DNA from: Planctomycetota bacterium | GTDB lineage: Bacteria; Planctomycetota; Planctomycetia; Planctomycetales; Planctomycetaceae | Direction of reading: 5' to 3' | Length of the DNA stretch: 41,738 bases | NCBI GenBank assembly: GCA_027624335.1 | Contig: JAQBWV010000028.1 | Coordinates: forward strand, 1-41,738 | Notes under the pieces: generated by a model | Database searches by the model: none | Told to the model about the DNA's origin: nothing | Seen by the model: only the letters and a program-made list of their open reading frames with translations | Position numbers and translations under genes: made by a program | Shown here: positions 37,175 through 41,738 of the stretch, piece by piece | Position numbering within the stretch: position 1 is the stretch's first letter | Layout of the letters: the number at the start of each line of letters is the position of its first letter

Positions 37175-37340
37175 ACAAGACTTTCACAATACAAACGTCG
37201 TTAGCCGATATCTGCCGATCATCGCCGACCGGTAATCTTCCCGATGCAATCTTTACGACGGGCTGCGTTTCTGGAATTGGCCGTTGAAAACAGCCGCGTT
37301 GCCACGGCGTCACATCTGGCAGTCGTTCCAAAGCGGCGCA

Positions 37341-38690
37341 CTACCCTTCTTTTTCGATCACAGCCAGGCTCTTTCTCAACAGCGACCCGTATTCATACTT
37401 GCCAGGACAGACAAAGGTACACAGCGCCAGATCCTCTTCGTCAAGTTCCAGAGCTCCCAGCGCCGAAGCCTGATCAGTGTCTCCCGTGATCAACGATCGA
37501 AGCAGAAAGGTCGGAATGATATCGAGCGGCATGACGTCTTCGTACATGCCGATGGGAACCATCGCTCGCTTGCTGCCGCCGGTTGATGTCGTGAAGTTGT
37601 ATTTTTGAGAGGGTCTCAGGAATGCTGAAGCGAAAATCTTCCGCAGCGAAAACTTATCGAGACCCGGCTTCTGCCATCCCAGAAATTCCCGTTCGCGACC
37701 TTCTATTAACGCAGACACCTGCAGGTGATATCTCGATAGAAATCCGAACGGCCCGTCGATTACCGCCCGACCTGAAAGGACCGACCCGGAGATAACGCGA
37801 ATGTCGCCCTCGGCGAGTTCACCTGAGGTCAGCTCTGAAATGGACGCTCCGAGCCGAGTGCGAATCAGGCGTGGCTTGCTAACTGCCGGACCCGCCAGAG
37901 AAATCACTCGCCCTGCATCCAGGGTTCCCGTCAGAAACAGATGACCGATGGCAATGACATCCTGATAGTTGACGTGCCACACGTTTCTGGTCGCGCTGAC
38001 CGGATCGAGAAAATGGATATGCGTTCCGACGAGCCCAGCAGGGTGGGGACCATCAAACTCCACATCGTCAACGTCGGACAGCTCTTCACCAGGCAGCGTG
38101 ACGCCTGGGCAGCTGACCAGAAACACTTTGCCATTGGTCAGACGCCGGATTAACCGCACGCCGAACCGGAAATCGTGCTCACGTTCAGCGATAATGACTT
38201 CGGGCTTCGCACACAGAGGATTTGTATCGGTCGCCGTGATGAAGATTGAATGAGGCTCGGAATCCGGTGACGGAATCCGGCTGAACGGTCGCTGTCGCAA
38301 CGACGTCCACAGTCCGGAATCCACCAGATTCGACACAACTTCAGCGCGACTGAGCGACGAAACGTCGGTTTTGCCGCAGGTCCTGAAGGTTTCCGCGTCG
38401 TCGCCGTCGGCGTCGATGATGATCGACTGAAAGGCTCGCTTGGCACCGCGGTTGATCGATCGCACCGTTCCGGCGGCGGGAGAAGTGAACCGCACTCCCG
38501 GATTCTTCTTATCGGTAAACAACAGCGTGCCGCGTCGGACGGTGTCGCCTTCTGCGACTTCCATCGTGGGTTTGAGGCCGATGTAGTCGGTGCCGACCAG
38601 GGCGACGGTTCGGATCTCCGGTCCGTCGTAAATCTTCTGCTCCGGCGGATTAGCGATCGGGACGTCGAGCCCTTTGGTGATCCGCTTCAT
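37341..38690 (-). CDS. nqrA: Na+-translocating NADH:quinone reductase subunit A
   Basis: A 449-residue soluble subunit facing the cytoplasm, implicated in quinone binding. The N-terminus ([21 protein letters not shown]) and the lipoyl-like barrel ([32 protein letters not shown]) are diagnostic. The C-terminal [26 protein letters not shown] matches the family. It is the first gene of the six-gene nqr operon. Upstream toward pepT a 19-bp inverted repeat (38725-38743) and a TTGACT box lie within 60 bp of the start. Confidence 0.97.
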   Translation of the reverse strand: MKRITKGLDVPIANPPEQKIYDGPEIRTVALVGTDYIGLKPTMEVAEGDTVRRGTLLFTDKKNPGVRFTSPAAGTVRSINRGAKRAFQSIIIDADGDDAETFRTCGKTDVSSLSRAEVVSNLVDSGLWTSLRQRPFSRIPSPDSEPHSIFITATDTNPLCAKPEVIIAEREHDFRFGVRLIRRLTNGKVFLVSCPGVTLPGEELSDVDDVEFDGPHPAGLVGTHIHFLDPVSATRNVWHVNYQDVIAIGHLFLTGTLDAGRVISLAGPAVSKPRLIRTRLGASISELTSGELAEGDIRVISGSVLSGRAVIDGPFGFLSRYHLQVSALIEGREREFLGWQKPGLDKFSLRKIFASAFLRPSQKYNFTTSTGGSKRAMVPIGMYEDVMPLDIIPTFLLRSLITGDTDQASALGALELDEEDLALCTFVCPGKYEYGSLLRKSLAVIEKEG

Positions 38691-38724
38691 GGCAGCCGAA
38701 GATCCCTGAAGAAAGTAGTCAATT

Positions 38725-38743
38725 ACGGCAGTTTAACTGCCGT
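38725..38743 (-). promoter_or_regulatory. Perfect 9-bp inverted repeat between pepT and nqrA
   Basis: ACGGCAGTT and AACTGCCGT are separated by one base, 35 bp upstream of the nqrA start. On the transcribed strand it is followed by AATTGACTAC and no T-run. It could be an operator for nqr or a terminator for pepT; sequence alone does not decide. Confidence 0.4.
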
Positions 38744-38942
38744 GTTCCGCGCGGAGTTTATCGTGCCAGGACGGAATTGGTAGCGACCGACCGACCGCAC
38801 AAATGTCGTTCCCGAGGATGGGAACAGAGTCTCAAGGTCGAGTTTCCACCCCGCTCCGAATGCCAGAGAATCGCTCCGTGAAACGGACTCCGAGTGCCCT
38901 AAAACCGAAACATGACAACGTTCCAGCGGTTCTTTTTGCAGT

Positions 38943-40178
38943 TCACAGCTTCTCGTCTCCCCAGGCTCGCGCGAGTTCGACCAGCACGTTGACTGCGGTT
39001 TCGAGTTCTTCTTTGCTCGTCCATTCCAGAGGCGAATGCGGGTTGTGTTCGCCGGTGGACAGATTCGGCGTGGGGAGTCCTCGTTCGGTGAGAATTGATC
39101 CGTCGGTGCCGCCTCGGATGATGGTCAATTCAGGCGTCAGTCCCGCTGCGTGCATGGCCTGTTCAGCTTTCGGGATCGCTCGCGGTTCGGCCTTCAGGCC
39201 GTCGGCCAGGTTGCGGTACTGCTGCCGGATGTCGACGGTGATCGTCGCCCGCGGATAAGCCGTTCGCAGTTCTGCGGCGATCGATTCCAGCAGAGCTGCT
39301 TGTTCCGCAAGCTTCGCCGTGTCGAAATCTCGGAGAATGATTCTGGCGACGGCCTTCGCAACTCCGCCTTCCAGCACATACGGGTGCATGAAGCCGTCGC
39401 GATTGTCGGTGGTTTCCGGACTGAGGTGGTCTTCCGGAAGTTTCGCGATGAAGTGCGAGAGAATCCGCACGGCATTGATCATCTTCCCTTTGCCTTCAGA
39501 CGGGTGAGTGTTGATGCCTTCGACAGTGATCGTCGCTCCGTCGGCGGAGAATGTTTCGAAATCGATCATCCCCTGACCTTCGCCATCGAGCGTGTATCCA
39601 CAGACAGCCCCGAGTTGCTCGATGTCCAGCTTGTCTATGCCTCTACCGATCTCCTCATCACAGGTGAAGCAGATCCGGATCGGTCCGTGCGGAATTTCCG
39701 GATGGTTCATCAGCCAGTCGGCAGCGGCCATGATCGCGGCGACTCCGGCTTTGTCATCAGCTCCGAGCAGTGTTGTTCCGTCGGTTGTCACAATCGTCGC
39801 GCCGACGAGCGATCGCAGGGCACTGTTGTCGTCAACTTTGATCACCCGCGTCGGATCGGCGGGGAGAACGATGTCGCTGCCGTCGTAATTTTTGTGCAGG
39901 ACAGGATTCACATTTGTCCCGGAGAATTCGGGCGATGTGTCAATATGAGCGATCCAGGCAATCGCCGGAGCGTCATGCTGGACAGTCGACGGAACCGTAG
40001 CGGTGACGATGCCGAACTCCGTGAGTGAAACGTCGGCCAGACCGATGTTCTGACACTCGTCCGCAAGTATGCGGGACAGGTCGAGCTGTTTCGTCGTGCT
40101 CGGGTATGTGTCCGATTTTTCGTCAGACTGAGTATCCACTTTGACGTAACGCAGGAATCGATCGAGTACGCTTTCCAT
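38943..40178 (-). CDS. pepT: Peptidase T (tripeptide aminopeptidase)
   Basis: A 411-residue cytoplasmic M20-family dinuclear zinc peptidase that cleaves the N-terminal residue of tripeptides. Metal and catalytic residues are visible: AHIDTSPE (His78, Asp80), LLGADDKAG (Asp141), CDEEIGRG (Glu175 as base, Glu176), YTLDGE (Asp198) and a late His in TGEHNPHSP. The dimerisation domain (TITVEGINTHPSEGKGKMINAV) is intact. The length fits the family. It lies 252 bp upstream of nqrA on the same strand, probably transcribed separately. Confidence 0.95.
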   Translation of the reverse strand: MESVLDRFLRYVKVDTQSDEKSDTYPSTTKQLDLSRILADECQNIGLADVSLTEFGIVTATVPSTVQHDAPAIAWIAHIDTSPEFSGTNVNPVLHKNYDGSDIVLPADPTRVIKVDDNSALRSLVGATIVTTDGTTLLGADDKAGVAAIMAAADWLMNHPEIPHGPIRICFTCDEEIGRGIDKLDIEQLGAVCGYTLDGEGQGMIDFETFSADGATITVEGINTHPSEGKGKMINAVRILSHFIAKLPEDHLSPETTDNRDGFMHPYVLEGGVAKAVARIILRDFDTAKLAEQAALLESIAAELRTAYPRATITVDIRQQYRNLADGLKAEPRAIPKAEQAMHAAGLTPELTIIRGGTDGSILTERGLPTPNLSTGEHNPHSPLEWTSKEELETAVNVLVELARAWGDEKL

Positions 40179-40245
40179 GGCTGAGTAGCAATCTGTTGAT
40201 CAAGGTAATGCGATTCAAAGATTCGTAAGAATGACACGGAAAGTT

Positions 40246-40413
40246 AGCCACTGATGGGCACGGATCACCTGGATGCTGCGTGAAGTGCCACGTGGCTGAC
40301 TTCCAGAATCAGCAAACCATGTTTGGTGAATTAAAAGTCCTGTGTCTCAATTCTGGTCAGGATCGCTGTCAAGCATCCTTCCGGATCCGTGACCATCCGT
40401 GAAATCCGTGGCT
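40246..40413. repeat. MITE/REP-like inverted-repeat element with CACGGAT motifs
   Basis: The left end (40246-40275, AGCCACTGATGGGCACGGAT...) and the reverse complement of the right end (40384-40413, AGCCACGGATTTCACGGAT...) are alignable imperfect terminal inverted repeats of about 30 bp, 168 bp end to end. They contain repeated (C)ACGGAT units. The middle carries no ORF. Elements with CCACGGAT/CACGGAT ends are familiar from intergenic DNA of several phyla, from memory. It is the only content of the 276-bp gap between pepT and the next gene. Confidence 0.5.
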
Positions 40414-40454
40414 CTTTCGTTCTGCTCGATGAGGAAGTACTTGCAGTGTTCCCG

Positions 40455-40664
40455 TCACAGATTCGCTGAAAGCAGCCACAGAATCACCAGCACGATAAAC
40501 ATGAATCCGATGATCGTGACGAACAACCGGATCGCTCGTTTGATGACGCGTTCGGTCAGTTCGTAGCGGCTCGCGCTGTAGACCAGGCTGATCGCAGCGG
40601 CCAGCGGAAACACATACCACGACGTGTTCTGAGCGACGGCAAGAACGAAGAATGCTGTCATCAT
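40455..40664 (-). CDS. Small two-helix membrane protein
   Basis: A 69-residue protein with two predicted membrane helices (TSWYVFPLAAAISLVYSA and LFVTIIGFMFIVLVILWLL) joined by a basic loop with ERVIKRAIR. It begins at a TAATG overlap with the upstream gene stop, so it is translationally coupled to it. No function is recognised; co-occurrence suggests work with the upstream membrane protein. Confidence 0.7.
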   Translation of the reverse strand: MMTAFFVLAVAQNTSWYVFPLAAAISLVYSASRYELTERVIKRAIRLFVTIIGFMFIVLVILWLLSANL

Positions 40665-41650
40665 TAGCTGACATCCGCTGAAGTGGTTTCTGATTTAACG
40701 GCTTCTTGAGTCGCCGCTTCTTCAGTCGACGTCGCCTCAGTCGACTGATCGTCGACGTCGGATTCCGGCTCCTCGTCCCCGTACCCGTAGGCGGGCCCCT
40801 GCAGCGCGTCCCAGATCGCAAGAATGTTCAACAGGCCGGCAATCCATGTGTAAACCAGAGCCAGCTCGTACTGTTTGCCGAGCTTTCCGTTCAAGTGCTG
40901 CAGAGCTTCATCGTCGAGCGGTGCAAGAATGTAATTGAGGAAAGAACGCGGAATGGTGCCTTCGATCATGCCCAGGTCCGCTGTCTTGTCCACCACTCGA
41001 ACATAGAACCGACGTCGTTCTGCCGAAAACGTCTCCGGAGAGCGTTCCAGCACCAGTTCGGTCATCGTGACATCGTCAAGTCCCGTCACTCGGTCGCCGA
41101 GTTTCAACGATCCGCCACTCCGCGATCCCAGCAGGTCGAAACTCATTGGAGTTCCGTTTGCGGACTGGCCGTTGAATTTGCCCTCAAACTCTGTTCCGTA
41201 TCCATAGTCGCCGACTCGGACGACTCCGGTGATGCGCCCGGCGATGTCGGCATGTCCGAGCGTGACATGGTGAACCTTGCCCATGAATTCCGCATCAATT
41301 TCTTCGAGCACTTCGCCGCGTTGCCGGTCAGCGCCTTCCGCCGCCTGCTGGGCTGAGTGCCTCATTTTCTGAGCGATCGCCGGAAGTGCCGGCAGACCGA
41401 CTCCGACCTGAGCCAGGTAACCAATCGTTCTTTGCTTTGATTGTCCCGGCTCGGCCTTGTCGTCCCAGCGGAAGTGGACCGCCTTGGCTTCGCCCAGCGA
41501 GCATCCCCAGAAATAAATTCCCAGCACGCAGATGCTGTAAATCGCCGCCTTGAAATAGCGGCGCTGATAGAGATGCCCGGCTCCCGGAAACAGGAACGCC
41601 AGCACAGCAGCCAGCACGGGGTTGCGTAAGTCGATTCTCGGATCAGTCAT
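40664..41650 (-). CDS. Planctomycete-type membrane protein with a TM2-like N-terminus (possibly DUF6677)
   Basis: 328 residues. The N-terminus has a short helical hairpin (VLAAVLAFLFPGAGHLYQRRYFKAAIYSICVLGIYFW) with the PGAGHLYQRR motif typical of TM2/TM2-like proteins. A central soluble region (about 110-260) holds beta strands (ITGVVRVGDYGYGTEFEGKF). A C-terminal helix (YELALVYTWIAGLLNILAIWDAL) is followed by an acidic, Glu/Ser/Thr-rich tail. I think it belongs to the planctomycete family DUF6677, but that is recalled, not checked. I chose the ATG at 41650 (MTDPRIDLRNP) because it fits the hairpin; the frame opens at 41698. It is coupled to the small membrane gene downstream. Confidence 0.75.
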   Translation of the reverse strand: MTDPRIDLRNPVLAAVLAFLFPGAGHLYQRRYFKAAIYSICVLGIYFWGCSLGEAKAVHFRWDDKAEPGQSKQRTIGYLAQVGVGLPALPAIAQKMRHSAQQAAEGADRQRGEVLEEIDAEFMGKVHHVTLGHADIAGRITGVVRVGDYGYGTEFEGKFNGQSANGTPMSFDLLGSRSGGSLKLGDRVTGLDDVTMTELVLERSPETFSAERRRFYVRVVDKTADLGMIEGTIPRSFLNYILAPLDDEALQHLNGKLGKQYELALVYTWIAGLLNILAIWDALQGPAYGYGDEEPESDVDDQSTEATSTEEAATQEAVKSETTSADVS

Positions 41651-41738
41651 CGGTCTGGAATACACCGGTTGAAATAAGTGATCTGTTTGTCCGGGCACGT
41701 CGACCGGCGAAGCCGCAATAGGCGCGTGCGAAGTAGCG

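Overview
The window looks like a piece of a Planctomycetota chromosome. The evidence is moderately high GC, few strong Shine-Dalgarno sites, several secreted proteins with SUMF1 (FGE-sulfatase) domains, a 1560-residue PQQ-type beta-propeller protein, a Wza-like exporter, a six-gene Na+-translocating NADH:quinone reductase operon, and a murC-murB-ddl block not followed by a recognisable ftsQ. This placement is inferred from gene content; no rRNA or other phylogenetic marker is present. I found no tRNA, rRNA, CRISPR array or intact mobile element.

Left part (1-11300), mostly plus strand: a Wza/SLBB polysaccharide export lipoprotein with a long Gln/Pro/Met-rich insert, a PcrA/UvrD helicase, a large MscK-type mechanosensitive channel and a secreted esterase. 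A small His-rich secreted protein on the minus strand and a GTG-started GNAT acetyltransferase follow. Next to the acetyltransferase is a frameshifted C-terminal scrap of an IS701-like transposase, inside about 1 kb of otherwise empty DNA.

Central accessory block (12280-20191), all minus strand: an ArsR-family regulator with a Cys-rich tail is directly abutted by a SUMF1 protein. A paralogous SUMF1 protein follows, then a five-bladed-propeller protein fused to two SUMF1 domains, then a secreted parallel beta-helix protein whose repeats stack eight cysteines. The order, shared strand and short gaps suggest one metal(loid)-responsive envelope operon. This is the most unusual content of the window. 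None of the four SUMF1 domains has the CxxxxC copper/active-site pair of true formylglycine-generating enzyme.

Cell-wall block (20257-24087), minus: murC and murB overlap, ddl follows, and then an uncertain small ORF. Divergent from murC lies the PQQ-propeller giant and a small lipoprotein. A second, distinct UvrD/Rep-type helicase is convergent with the lipoprotein.

Right part (32481-41650), all minus: nqrA-nqrB-nqrC-nqrD-nqrE-nqrF with all key flavin, FeS and Cys ligands visible, preceded by peptidase T. A 168-bp MITE-like inverted-repeat element lies between pepT and a coupled pair of small membrane-protein genes. Several N-termini were set inside longer open frames, using family length, signal peptides and ribosome binding sites.
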